DNA from: Talpa occidentalis
Taxonomy: Eukaryota > Chordata > Mammalia > Eulipotyphla > Talpidae
Direction: 5' to 3'
Assembly (NCBI RefSeq): GCF_014898055.3
Contig: NW_023604295.1
Span: 69,270,545-69,334,544 of the forward strand
DNA: 64,000 nucleotides
Part shown: piece after piece, positions 45,430-57,734 of the stretch
How positions within the stretch are numbered: the first letter of the stretch is position 1
How the letters are laid out: each line of letters opens with the position of its first letter
Made by a program: the position numbers and the translations under genes
Notes under the pieces: generated by a model
What the model saw: the letters and a program-made list of their open reading frames with translations, nothing else
Databases searched by the model: none
Told to the model about the DNA's origin: nothing

Positions 45430-47435
45430 TCCTCATCTTACAGAGGTATTATGAGTATCCTTTGGGAGATGTTTTGAAACTAGAGCATGCCACTTATTGA
45501 GATTTATCGACTGTCATTTTAAGTGGTTTTATATTGATCAGTAAATTATGAAGAGGCAGAGAACAAATATTTAAAATAAAAGATGTCTTCTTTTTTAATA
45601 CTAGTTTTAGAAATAGAGATATTTACATATTTTCATATTATTTCTATCTACCTGTCTTACTTCCTATGTTTATGTTTGAAACAAAAAATTAGAAAGACTC
45701 AAGGGCATTCCCTACTTTTCTTAAAATCTTCATTTGATTTTATTATTACCCTTTGTTGTATTTTAATGTTATCAAATTCACTTTAATTTATCTTAATTAA
45801 ATCTGTATCATTCCTTGTGAAAATCAGGAAGGATTATTATACATTAATGCTATATTTAAGTGTTCATATAAAATGATGGACAAATTACAAAAAAACCTCA
45901 TTCAAAAATTTTCACTTTCTATTTTAAGGTGAATGAGAAAAGACTACTATGAAAACAATGGATTTCAACATCCAAAATTAATTTACAGCACCTTGTGATT
46001 TGAGGACTAAAATTATTTTCATCCACATTCTCCATGACCAATTATTCTATACAGGGAAACGTAATCTCTTTACCTTAAAAAAAAAACAAAAAACAAAACT
46101 TTGTAAAATTATTGCATTAGAAATCACTATGTTGCATCTAATTTCATCAATGTTAGATTGAATAAATTTACATATTTTTTAGGGACTGACCTTAATTAGA
46201 AACTTTGGACATTGTTCAGAAAACATTGGTTGAAGATTTCATTGGTTTTATATTTGTAAATGTTTCTGATTTTAAACAATTCATCTTTATAACAATCAAA
46301 TTTCTTTTAAACAATGGCTATTTAGTAAAGTATAGAAAAAACAACAATATTTAGTAGTTTAAAGTTAAATATGTGTTAAACTTATTTTGGTCCTACAAGT
46401 GTTGTATTATAAATGTGGAACTAAGCCCCCTTGCAAGGTCTTCAAGAATTTCTTCAACACAGCTGCAGAAATGATACTTGGGGAGGGAGTCACAATAAAT
46501 TAAAGGGTTTTTTTTTTCCCTTAAGTCCCAGATGAAAAAGTTGCACCTTGCCCAAAATGGCATATATGGGGATCTCTCTGAGAGCCAATTCAAGAAACCT
46601 GGTAGAGTCAGAGTGTGAGACCTTATGGGCAAGTGCCCTTATGGAAGTTAAGTTGGGTACTCAAACATCTACAGGAATTCACTGGTGTGTTTGAATGTCA
46701 TTAGCATTAGGTCTAAGTCAGTGATGGCACAGGGAATCTTGTGATAGCTACTGTCCTTATCACACTGGTGTGTTGAACACCTGGGTAGTGTGTGCCTAGC
46801 CTATTCTTGGAATTTTGAGGAATTAGGAAAATATGAAGTTTAAAAAAAAAATCACACATGTCAGTTTGGTTTATATTCAACAAACAATCCTGACCATGGC
46901 AATAAACTCTGTTTCAGGCAAATAATTTCTCTATATTGCAACAAAGAAAAACATTAAGCCACAAGTTGAATTAAAGTGTCATAAAGTAGATAAGACTACT
47001 TAAGATATGATGGATTCAATATACGATTGTACATTCTTCCACCATTTTGTTCAAATTACTTTTATTGTATAATCAAAGAAAGAACAAAGTTCATTGGCAG
47101 TACTCTCAAGGAGAAAAAATTGTGTACATTTTTTTTAAATAAAGCAGATAGGTATATTTACCATATCTTTCTAAAATAAACGTTCTGAGATTAAATTTAG
47201 GAAAAAAAAATAAAACAAAATATAGAAAACCCAAATGACCCAGAAAATGGGCATTTGCTAACTATAGGCATATTTGAAAACTTATTCAAACACAGACCTG
47301 TAGTTGTCTAGACTGTGAAGTAAGAAAACAAAAATACAGTGCACAAAGATGGAGAGTTTGCTATTTCACAGTATGTTGCAAAATTGTAAAATTAATTAGA
47401 AAATTCCAACAGGGACTCTGTAAGTGGAACTGTGT
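45430..47435. other. unassigned sequence
   Basis: No gene recognised. A less AT-rich patch at 46420-46810 differs in composition from its surroundings but matches no family I know. A minus-strand frame there (46393-46632) has no motif. Confidence 0.45.
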
Positions 47436-47452
47436 TCATTATTTTATATTTC

Positions 47453-47766
47453 TTTTTTTTTTTTTTTTAAATTTCCTATTTATTTATTTTTTTTAAGATT
47501 TATATATTTATTTATTTATACAAGCACTGGGTACAGTCAGAAGCGCGGGAGGGTGAGAGAATTCACCAGAGCCAGAGCGGGGAGCAGAGCAGGCAGAAGG
47601 ACCAAAGTACACTGCTGAGGGGAGCAGCGGGCGGCAGGAGAGGTCTGCGCGCCATGCGGGACCCTCCTCCGGTGGCCGGGGAGCAGCCGGGGATCGAACC
47701 GGCGCCGCAGAGGCTGCGGGCAGCTTCGCAACCCAGCGCTCAACCGCTGCGCCACCGGGGAGGCCC
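47453..47766 (-). mobile_element. tRNA-derived SINE, youngest type 1 subgroup
   Basis: Antisense, the most CpG-rich copy of the window. It carries both young-subgroup marks: AAGGACCAAAGTACACTG and the extra GGGGAGCAGCCGGGG beside box B. Head CGCTGCGCCACCGGGGAGG is intact. The tail is doubled: a T-run, TTTCCTATTTATTT, and a second T-run. A perfect 16-bp duplication CATTATTTTATATTTC is at 47437-47452 and 47767-47782. Confidence 0.96.
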
Positions 47767-47784
47767 CATTATTTTATATTTCAT

Positions 47785-49310
47785 TGTGTTTTTATTAAAT
47801 GATTTTATCATATAATTTATATATTTAACATTCCATTCCTTCATGTTATGGCCCCTACAAGCAGTATTTTTGACTATGAAATTAATTTTGAAAGAATGAG
47901 AGAATGATTACTTGCTTATAAGTTACTTGCCTAAAAATGTGACATTTTTTTTCTTGGGGTACCATTTGCTTACAAGAGGCACATCACATTCTGTTTTCTC
48001 TGAATTAGTGAAATGAAACTGAGAAGTAAAAGAACATAAGCTTGTCACTTGTAATGTCAAATGGTGAACATAAAGATGCTAGGACTTAGGGGAAAATTTG
48101 TGCCTCTCCAAACTGTACATGGAGGGAAAAAAAATCATGGTGAAAATCACTATTATATCCATTTTAAAAATTAAGAAATTTAGACTGATAATCTTACAGT
48201 GTTTAAACAATATATCCAATTATATAGATAATGCAATGCATTAAAAGCCCCATAATGATTGTTTTGAAATCTTTAAAGCTCTTCAAGAAGTATAATATAA
48301 AATTGCATTATTAATCAAAAACTTGATTTGAAGGTATTTACATCCATACATTCAGTATTCATCAAGTATGTATGACACATCATATTCAAAGTTATGTATT
48401 AATTGCTAGAAGATTTGAAGGCTAGCCCGAGATATAAAAGAGGAGCAAGATTATCCATAAATAACTTACTACAATGTTAATAGTTTTAGTAACAAAGTTA
48501 ATTTTATTTGATCCAGATGCATGCTTTAACAATACAGTGTCATTATTTGTCACTTCCTTTTGGGCTATCCCCTGGCTTATTTGTTCTGAAACAGGAAGGA
48601 TCATGAATAAAATACCCACACTTATAAAACAGTGTAAAACACCAATCTCAACTGAGCTAGTTCCTGAAAACTGGCTACTTAATTCACATCATTTTAGAAA
48701 GGAGAATAAATTAACTAAGTTTAACAATATTTCTAATTATTAACTTAAACTGGCATTATCAATTTGCATTCCTTCTCATTCAAAGCAGACCAAGCAACAT
48801 TGTAATATATGGATTAAATGTCTGGGAGGTATAAATGAAATATATCTCCATAATATATCTCCATAATTAGAGAAGATCAGGCAGATAAAAAAACATTATC
48901 AAACTATGGGTAGGGATTTTTAAATGGTCTGTAGAGTAATCTTAGCACCAAGATCCCCCCAATCAAATTCCTCATGTGATAAGAATGCATATGCTGGCTT
49001 GTTTGGAGAGACCATGTAGATTGAGAGATGAAATAGATGATTTCTAACGTAGGTTCAAAATGTATAAAATTATTACTGCAATGTGACATAATTGTTTTAG
49101 AATATTATGGCTACAGAAATTATAGGAAAGAAGCAGGAAATCAAAGTGATACAGACATCTTTCCTTAAATAGCTAATTGGGTTAATCTAAAATGAAATTT
49201 AGAAAATGAATCAAAAGAAATAAAAATATTATGCAGTCAAGAGAGACAATCATTATTAATTGGAAAACCTTAAAACACATTTAAAGGTTACTGTGTAAAC
49301 AAGTGTCATG
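47785..49310. other. unassigned sequence with a faint MIR trace
   Basis: No gene recognised. Around 48160-48205 TTAAAAATTAAGAAATTTAGAC could be an antisense MIR core remnant. At 48838-48865 ATATATCTCCATA is repeated in tandem. Confidence 0.4.
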
Positions 49311-49311
49311 G

Positions 49312-49370
49312 TTTATTTGGTTTATTTGTTTGCTTATTTATTTATTTATTTTTTATTTATTGACTTTGGC
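49312..49370. repeat. TTTA-rich low-complexity tract
   Basis: Repeated TTTA and TTTG units without an adjacent recognisable SINE body. Confidence 0.7.
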
Positions 49371-49371
49371 A

Positions 49372-51990
49372 ATACTGAAGTGATCACTATTTGCAGGAAC
49401 ATTAAAGGTCCTATTTCATAAATGCCATATTAAGCTACCCCAATTTAATCTTTCTTGGGCCCAAGTGTACAAATAGTGTCCCAGCTGCTTGTCAGGTCCA
49501 ATATGCTGCTGCAATATATATTACTTGAGTAGTAAAACATTCAATTACATGGCCTACAGATTTTAAAATCTTTGGGGGGTATATCCCCAAACAAGATTCA
49601 CAAGAAGGTTGGAAGAGGAATTCATTGGTATATATTTATGACCTGTAAGTGATCTATCTCAACATTCACCTTCAGAATAGTCATGAAGTTTGTCAGAGTA
49701 AGCTAAGGTTTACAAGATATAGATTAATCAGAATTTGCCTTCATACTCCACTGTTTTTGACTGATTAACTTGATAGAGATATTAAACTGCAGATATTTTA
49801 AGGAACATCATTAAATATTTAGGTCACAATGACAAATACATACATTATTTTCACCAATAATTGAATATAATTTTGAGATACTAATAATTATTTTCTTTGT
49901 ATAAATGAATGTGATTAAAAAAAACAACTTTCTAGTTATCTATGTTGTAGGATCAATGCAGGAAAAAAAATCAGATAGATAATTTAGTGTTTCTAAAGAC
50001 CCAATTTCATGGGATAGTTGAACTCTCAAAAAGCACTGTGCTTGATGTTAACTGGTCTAAAGTCTAGTTTCAGCTGAGTTACTCAGAAAGCAATGGAAAA
50101 TTTAGGCAGATTTTCTAAATTTAAAATTCAATTCCATTCTTTATCAATGAACGAAGTTTGAATTAGCACAATTTAATAGGACTTACTGCAAAATATCACT
50201 AAACACTAAAGTCCTCCATCTGAAATTATCAACAAAAATGATAAACGACATAAATAACAAAAATGTTATCACATCTCATTTTTTTACTAATAGAATATGT
50301 CTTAAAATTCATGTAAAGACAAGTGAAATTCTAATGAATATTATTGAGGGCTAAAAAACACAAATAACAACGAAGTCATTTATTGATGTCTCTTTTCTCC
50401 TTTGCATATCTTAGGTCATCTATGGATGTCTTTGGATTAGTATCTCATGGTCAAACTGTAAACCTCTCCATGTTCTCTGTTTCCCCCCATCTCTTATAGA
50501 CTTCTCTCCTTCTATCTCTCGGTTGCTGTCATCATCCACTCTTCTTTGATATTCTGTATCTCAAGATGTATTAAAGTGTGGAATCATTTATTCTTATGTA
50601 TTTTCTTCCCTTGGTTTTCAGAGACAGTAAATGAGTACTTTTGAAATTTTTAGGTTCACTAATAACACTACGGGAAAACAGCATATAGCCTACACATATC
50701 TCAAAATGACAGTAAGTGATTTGCATATATTGATAGTCAAAATGGAGTTATGAATGAACACCATTTAGCTTTTCTCTAACTTTATTTTCTTGAAGACAGC
50801 TCATCAAAAGAACTCCTTCCTTCTGGTCTCTCATTTACTGAAGTTGAGGCGTGAAGACATAATCAAGGCAGAACAACAGGTGCCCCCTTGTCTCAAGTGG
50901 TTCATTTGCATTTTGAATTATCTCTGGATTCTAGGTGATGGCTCGTCCAAGGGTTTTAAAGTTCCTTCCTGGAATGATCACTTTTGGAATTTGCTTCACA
51001 GTTTGTTTCACTAGAATTGCCATTTATTACAGTGAGGATTTGTCAAGTGATTGTGCCCAGCAGAGATTTCCAGAGACATGGGGCCATCTTATATAGCTAT
51101 GTGCATGCGCTAGGAAACCTCTCAGCACAAATGCATAAAGTCTAAGTAAACTGTTGAATTCACTTAACCCTTCAAAAGAATGACAGTGAAGTCCAAAAAG
51201 TAAGACAATTCAATAGAGCATATTGGGGGAGGGAAATTGTCTACCTTATATGAATATCTATAGAATCTAATGAGGTTTAAAATTTAAAAACTAACAAAAT
51301 TTTAACTAGAAAACATTTTATAGATCTACTAGAGATAAGGGATGATATTTTTTATTTGTAAGAACAAATGGGTATTATTAAACTTCTTTGATCTTCCCAC
51401 AAAAAAAAAAAACTTGGTATTATTAAACATACTCATTTATTACAAAATCAAGCCATACTTCTCATTTAATATATCCATTTTAAGTTAATAATTTACATAC
51501 CCTAGCAGGTATCTGTTGACTATGTACCTTGCATAAGTTTATACAAAATGTTGAGAGGTTGACTATTGAATTGGATAAAATCACATGCTTATAGAATTTA
51601 AAATCTACATAAAGAAAGAGACAGACTTTGCATAAAGCAAAAAAAAAAATCACAAAAGTTCTAAATAAAAGGATATAATTGGAAAAGGAAGAGATTTTGA
51701 AGATAATGCCAGGACAAAAAAGGAGTGGCATTTCAGCTGATACAAAGTTTGAGGACACATTTCAATATAGGAGGCTCTGGAAATAAGATCGAGAATGAGT
51801 GACATTTTCTGGAACAGCAAAAATCTCATGAAACTTCATTGTAACAGGATAGAATCAACTGTCATCTCAGAAACCATAAATAAAAATTCTCACAAAATAT
51901 CAAAAATAAAATAGCCATTAGCTTCATATATAAAACAAAAATATAGTGACAAAATTATCCCTGTATTTATAACCTCAAATTTTATTCTAG
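49372..51990. other. AT-rich sequence, nothing recognised
   Basis: About 2.6 kb with no repeat or gene that I recognise. The 74-codon frame at 50790-51014 and the 92-codon frame at 51480-51758 have no identifiable motif. Confidence 0.45.
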
Positions 51991-51999
51991 ACCAACGTA

Positions 52000-52145
52000 T
52001 CTACAAAACATACAATAAACTACCTAGATTTGAGAAAACTATTACTTTATAATGGGCATTTATAAAGGTTTAAAGTTATAACCATTAAAGCAGCTACAAT
52101 GATGTAAACCTACTTTACCTTAATAAACATAATTTGGGAAAAAAT
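52000..52145 (+). mobile_element. probable L1 3' end relic
   Basis: ATTTATAAAGGTTTAAAGTTATAACC and a terminal ACCTACTTTACCTTAATAAAC share their layout with 40360-40425. Most likely the 3' end of an old L1 subfamily. No coding part is seen. Confidence 0.45.
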
Positions 52146-52149
52146 ACTC

Positions 52150-53345
52150 TAATGCTCACTAATACCCTATAAAGAACATTTTAGTGAAAAACAATCCATT
52201 AGTGACATTATGTTTGTCACACTTAACCAAAAGCAATGTCAAGTTATAATCTGACAAATACACTTCGGATAGAAAAAAACAACAACAACTACAAAACAAA
52301 ACCTGGAGGCTTATTGTGACATTGCAGCCTATAGCACCTATTGTTTTTTACACTAATCCATAATTTATGGCTCATGACATTGCCATTTTCAAGCCATTAG
52401 TTACACAGTAACAATGATAATTGAATTTTAATTAAATCAGCCATATTGAAGCTTAGCATGTTTAAGCTCTTTCAGAAACTGAAGATATTTCATAAAATTA
52501 TTTTATTTACCTTTATTTATATCTATTTTTGAAAATGGATATTTAAAAAAAAAAAACTCTGAAAAAGAGATCTCTGAAAAGAGATCTCTGAAAAGACTAA
52601 TTTGGAAATAATTTTGACTATCATATTTAAATAGAGGAATACAAAATTTACATATCCTCAGGTAATTGCTAGTAAAAGCTTTAATATAGCAGCAATATAC
52701 CAGAAAAAATTTTCTAAGTCAAGAATAGATTTTGATGTGACTTTTGTGGTGACATTAATTTTCTAAAAGATTGATAAAATCAAATTTGTTCAACTCTCTT
52801 TAATTTTGACTCATTAATAGAATAAATTATATATTAGTAATTAGAAAATGCACGAAAGCTAGCTTTGTTTTGAAATCTCAGGAGTATCAAGTTTATTATT
52901 TCAATACTCAGTTTTCATATATTGAACTAGTGCTACAAAGAAATAAAAAATAGAATTGTTCTATGTAAGAATATGTGCATATATTTATATGAAACCAGTG
53001 GTTTGTCAATTACTTGGATCCAATTGCTAATGAAGATAAAGTCACACATGTGTTAGTAATGTGGTTCAGTTAAAAGAAGCATCTATGCTCCTACCCATAT
53101 CTCCAAATATTCTGTTGTGAGATGCATACAGGAGGCATCAGAGGAGAGGTTGTGACCTAAATTAGTGCACGCTGCCATCACCATGAGCATATACATCTGT
53201 AACTAACAGTGAATATCTTAGTTTTAGTTTGAAAAGACTATTTTACTATTAACAAAATTAGAACACAGATGTGAGGATAGCAAGCTCATAACTCATACCT
53301 CATATAGAAAATCTACTACACACTAAAGTTGTACATTGATAATCT
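52150..53345. other. AT-rich sequence with a small tandem repeat
   Basis: No gene recognised. At 52557-52596 the word AGAGATCTCTGAAA is repeated in tandem. Confidence 0.5.
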
Positions 53346-53349
53346 TTTA

Positions 53350-53512
53350 CTTTGGCATAATAAACTTCTGAGACAGTTATTTTTCTAGATTTTTATAAAT
53401 GAGGAAAGTGAAAGTCAAAAAGATTAAAACACCTGTTCAAGGTCAGACTACTGTAAATGCTTATGTTGAATCTATTTTCACTGTGCGGCTCATGTGCAGC
53501 CCACACTTACTC
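53350..53512 (-). mobile_element. MIR SINE relic
   Basis: ATTTTTATAAATGAGGAAAG, AAAAAGATTAAAACACC and TGTTCAAGGTCAGAC are antisense MIR core words (cagatgaggaaactgag ... ttgcccaaggtcacac). Confidence 0.65.
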
Positions 53513-53514
53513 CT

Positions 53515-54185
53515 AGGAGAGAGGAATAACAAAATGGAATGATAGGCAGCGAGAAACAGGTAATATACTCACGTTATGCTCCCAGCTCATACTTGCTTTA
53601 TAAATAATAGATATGCATTAAAAATATTAATGAACTTCTACTGTTAATGTCCTGACATAATTCAGACCTTAGAAAAGTATTATTGAGGCAACAGTGATAA
53701 TTCTAATTAGCAATTCATCTGCTGCTCTTGAGGGTCATTTTTAAATTCTGCTTATTAACTTATAGCACTTTCCTTCTCAGATTGACTGTCATTTCTAGGA
53801 ATAAGTTAAAGTAGATCAGACCTTGTAAGGTAGCAGGAAGTAGGGCATTATTAAAAAGAACATTCAAGTAGTTAAAGGAGGACTAGAAATTTATCAGAAG
53901 AAAATTGGCTATTAAATCATCATGGACTGTTCTCTCATTTGAAATTTTAAGCATTCCAGTTGGATATAAATGAAATAACATTTAAGACTTCATTAAGAGA
54001 TTGGAGAATGCTTAAGAATAGTAAAAGGACTTTGTAAAAAATATTCCAGTGTGGTTGTGGTAGATGTTATCATATGAATAACCTATACATGAACATTTCT
54101 CCACATGAATTAAGATCCAGATTCTTCTAATCCCTTAAACTTAATGAACAGTCACAGAAAAAAAAAAAAAATGTTGAGTATTTTT
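53515..54185. other. unassigned sequence
   Basis: No gene or repeat family recognised. Confidence 0.5.
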
Positions 54186-54189
54186 TTTG

Positions 54190-54640
54190 TGCCAGGCTCT
54201 GTATTAACTACGGAAATTACAATCCTAATATTTCACATATTAGGGAACTATGTTTAAAAAGACTAAGAAATTGGGGTCTCCCTGGTGGCACAGCGGTTGA
54301 GCACTGGGTGGCGAAGCTGTCCGCAGCCTCTGCAGCGCCGGTTCTATCCCCGGCCACCGGGTGAGGGTCCCACATGGCGCACGGACCTCTCCTGCCACCC
54401 GCTGCTCCCCTCAGCAGTGTATTTCGTCAGTTTGCCTGTTCTGTTCCTAGCTCTGGCTCTGGTAAATTCTCTCACCCTCCCGCGCTTCTGACTGTACCCA
54501 GTGCTTGCATAAATAAATAAATAAATCTTGGAAAAAAAAAAAAAAAAAGACTAAGAACTTGCCAAAGTTCCCAGTTAATGGGGGAACAAGTATTTAAACA
54601 CAAACCTGTCTCATACTACCAAATCTGATCCTGATTGAAC
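54190..54640 (-). mobile_element. MIR SINE relic split by a younger SINE
   Basis: GTGCCAGGCTCTGTATTAAC on the left and, beyond the inserted SINE, ACTTGCCAAAGTTCCCAG are antisense MIR words in order. The two halves join when the SINE at 54274-54543 and one copy of its target duplication are removed. Confidence 0.72.
54274..54543 (+). mobile_element. tRNA-derived SINE, type 1, inside MIR
   Basis: Complete CpG-bearing copy: TGGTGGCACAGCGGTTGAG head, GGTTCTATCCCCGG box B region, GTACCCAGTGCTTGCATAAA tail. A target duplication of about 18 bp, AAAAAGACTAAGAA plus four bases with one mismatch, surrounds it (54256-54273 and 54544-54561). Confidence 0.95.
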
Positions 54641-54644
54641 TAAG

Positions 54645-55725
54645 TCAATTTAATGACAATAAGCACTACTTAGCTGTGTCTGAATTCAGTCATGAAAGAG
54701 TTGATTCATCATAAGGAAGGTGGGTTATTTTCAAAACCACAGATTTTTTAAGTGATCTGGACTTGTTAATTGCACTTTCATTGATTCTATGTCCAGAATC
54801 TATCTCAGAAGACAGTGTGCGATCAAGGCCTATTTTTCGAATATCCTGCATAGGGAAGGGCAGGGTGATCAGGGAACCTACTACTTGTTTAGCTAAACAC
54901 ATATTCCCTTCTTGTTTACCCACGTCTACTCTAAGGCTGCCTGTCTCACTTTTGTCTCCCTATGAACCTTCACCACAACTCTTATTACTGTCCCATCAAT
55001 ACAGGTGCTATGATTTCTCTACAGAGGCCAATTATTCATCCCCACTGCTTCCTACACATCCATTCCTTTACTGAATGAAGCTTGTAACCTTAACTAGAAT
55101 TTCAAGGAGAGAAAATTTGTCAGAGATCAGTTCCCAAGGATTTGTGGAATCTACTAGAGCTACTAATTATGGATTAAAGCTAATATTTATGTGACATACA
55201 CTGGGTGGCATGTATAAAATTGTTCACTGATTTGCAGTGAATGTTGATAAGAAAGAGGGACCGGTGTGCAGTACTTGAGAATCTTGAGAAATAAAGGATA
55301 TGTGATTCTATGTTATGCCTTCTATGCAAGTTTCCACTAGGAACTCTTTCGTTATCTATCCATAAATTTAAAGCAGAAATTCTAGAAGGAGGTCAAGGGT
55401 TGACTTTTAATGGGTGAATACTTTCAAGAACTTAGAATTTAAAAGGAGACTGTATTTAAAAATCTAAAACTAGTCATTAAGTTTTAGATAGCTGCTCTAA
55501 AGGAATGTCTTTCGTCTCCTTTTCCATTTCAATTCATTCTACATCAGCGAAGCACAGAACCCTAAATAGGAAGTAGAACCCAAAATTTGGCTGTTACTTG
55601 CGATAAGTTAACTGCTGGAGACATCTTCAAGAAACACCGATAAATATTTTCATCAAAATATTTCAGACACACATAGGTGATAGGCAGGTTAATATAATGT
55701 AAAACTTGCAAAATCTAAACCCTGA
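54645..55725. other. unassigned sequence
   Basis: No repeat recognised. Overlapping frames on both strands (54763-55074 plus, 54690-54923 minus) look somewhat protein-like but match no family I know. Confidence 0.45.
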
Positions 55726-55727
55726 CT

Positions 55728-55815
55728 ATTCATATTGACTATATCATCTTGAATATGTTAACTTTCCTAAGATTATGGAACTGGAAAATTTAATGAAATA
55801 AAGCACAAGAAACTT
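55728..55815 (+). mobile_element. possible MIR relic
   Basis: CCTGACTATTCATATTGAC, ATCATCTTGAATATGTTAAC, then TGGAACTGGAAAATTTAATG fit the MIR core loosely. Confidence 0.35.
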
Positions 55816-55819
55816 ATAT

Positions 55820-56862
55820 GTAGATTTAAAAATGACTTTATGATTTCTAGATATTACAAAATATTGAGCTATAATCAGCTTTAAATAAATTTGAAATTGA
55901 TTTTTTAAACTGTGAAACCTCTTGGTAAAGAGGCTTTATACAAATGAATGGTGTGATATATTTATATTAATAACATCCATGTCATCCTATTTCACTTTCA
56001 AATAACATGGCTTGGAGGATAAATTAAATGGCACACTTCTTATGGAGAAAAGTAATCAATTCTAGAAATATTGCTGGAACTGGGAATAACATTTGCTATG
56101 ATAGTTTGTACATGTGGGCTAAACTGCTGCATAAAATCACCAGAGGGTTTTTACTTTCTTTTGATCTTTTTAAGTAACTTGAGTAGAGCCACCTCGTTCT
56201 GCTCCCATCTCTTCTTTGAGTTGTTGCCCAAAATACAGCAAGTTGTTAAATTAAATGGAAAAATTGAAGAGTGATAAATAAGCTTATTAAAGGAAAACCG
56301 CACAAAATAGAGGCTGACCATATGAATATATGCTGTAGTTGGTATAATAATATAGGGTCCAAGATTCTTGGGTTTTAATAAATTATATAGTTATGTCACA
56401 ATTAATTTAATTAAATCCAATGAAATTTAATGAAATACAAGTTTAAAGAGTACATTTTTGTTTCATTTCTTCCCCCTAGGGAAAATTCCCATAAACATAT
56501 ATTTTTTAATTTTTAAAAATTTTTAAACTTTTTTTTAATATTCCTCTTCAATTTAAAATAGCCATGCATTATGTTAATAAAGAAACATTAAAACAAAATT
56601 CAAAGGATATCAATAAACCTAAACAGGGTCTTAATTTTGCTTCAAAAATGTAGGACATTCTAAAAATTTATTTATTGGAGAAAAAGCTGTTTTCATTAAA
56701 TAGAAAAAGAAAGGCCAGAAGAAAATTGAAGAAACTAAAAGAAACAGAAAATACAGAGGTAGGTACTGAAGTTTTGTGTTTGTTTTTTTTTTTTTAATCT
56801 CACTGAGTATTGGTAATAAAAGTGTGGTGGACCCATAAAAATAATTCATATAATATTTTTTC
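55820..56862. other. AT-rich sequence, nothing recognised
   Basis: No gene or repeat family recognised. Confidence 0.5.
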
Positions 56863-56865
56863 TAA

Positions 56866-57118
56866 GGCCCTCCCTGTTGGCACAGGGGGTTAAGAGGCAA
56901 TCTATGAAGCTATCCATAGCCACTGAAGCATGAGTTTGATCCCCGGCCAGGAAACTACCCATATGGTGCAGCAGACCTCTCCTGACTCTCCCGCTACTTC
57001 CCTCAGCAGTGTGTTTCAGTCAGTCTGCCTGTTCTGTTCCCCACTATATCCCTGGTGAGTCCTCTCACCACTGCCACACCTCTGGCCTGTACCCCAGTTC
57101 TTGTTTGCATAAATAAAT
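56866..57118 (+). mobile_element. tRNA-derived SINE, type 3, without poly(A)
   Basis: Head TTGGCACAGGGGGTTAAG, box-B-like GTTTGATCCCCGG, body and TTGTTTGCATAAATAAAT tail, after which unique sequence begins at once. No TCTTT word or poly(A) follows, and no target duplication was found, so the 3' end may have been lost. Confidence 0.9.
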
Positions 57119-57194
57119 ATCCTCAAGCTACTTCTTAGTCTGCTTATATTTTATTGATTTAAAATGTTATTACTGTGAAAAAATAAAACTTACC

Positions 57195-57590
57195 ATTTTA
57201 ATTTTTACTGAGGTGACATTGATAACAACACTATATATGGTTTACACAGAGAGTACCACACTTTAGTTGCATGTTAGCACATCACAGCCACCATAAAATT
57301 ACCCAGAGCCCTCCATTATAGCCCACTGCGCATTCTCCCCACTTAGCTCTCCACTCTTTCCCCTCTGGTAGCCTCAATTCAACAGTCAGATATACAACAT
57401 TTGTTATTAATTTGGCTTTTTCTAACCCTTTATTTTGTTTCCCTATATTACATATTTAAGTAACATATCAAATATCTGTCTTTCTCCTATTATTTCACTT
57501 AGCACTATCTCTTCCAGTTCTGTCCATGTTGACATATTCTTATTTGTGAACATGTCATTTTCTCATAATAAATTATATAGGAGACTAACA
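57195..57590 (-). mobile_element. L1 3' portion, antisense
   Basis: ACTGAGGTGACATTGATAAC, GGTTTACACAGAG, then TCACTTAGCACTATCTC and TCTGTCCATGTTGACATATTC follow the reverse complement of an L1 3' end (tgaggtaacattggtttat ... cacttagcataatg ... ccatccatgttg). Confidence 0.72.
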
Positions 57591-57690
57591 CACTGAAATT
57601 CTAGTTTTTTTTTAGAAGCTCAATGATTACTTCTTCTATACAATTAAATTAATGACTTAAGGCAACTTTACTTTATAGTTGCACTGAAAT

Positions 57691-57732
57691 TCACTCTTTA
57701 TATTTACATAATCACTCTTTATATTTACATAA
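57691..57732. repeat. perfect 21-bp tandem duplication
   Basis: The unit TCACTCTTTATATTTACATA plus one A occurs twice in direct succession without a mismatch, suggesting a recent local duplication. Confidence 0.93.
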
Positions 57733-57734
57733 CT

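Noticed and set aside
54690..55074. Frames open on both strands over the same DNA
   Set aside because: Open frames on both strands without a recognisable domain are common by chance; no splice, start or tail evidence supports either.
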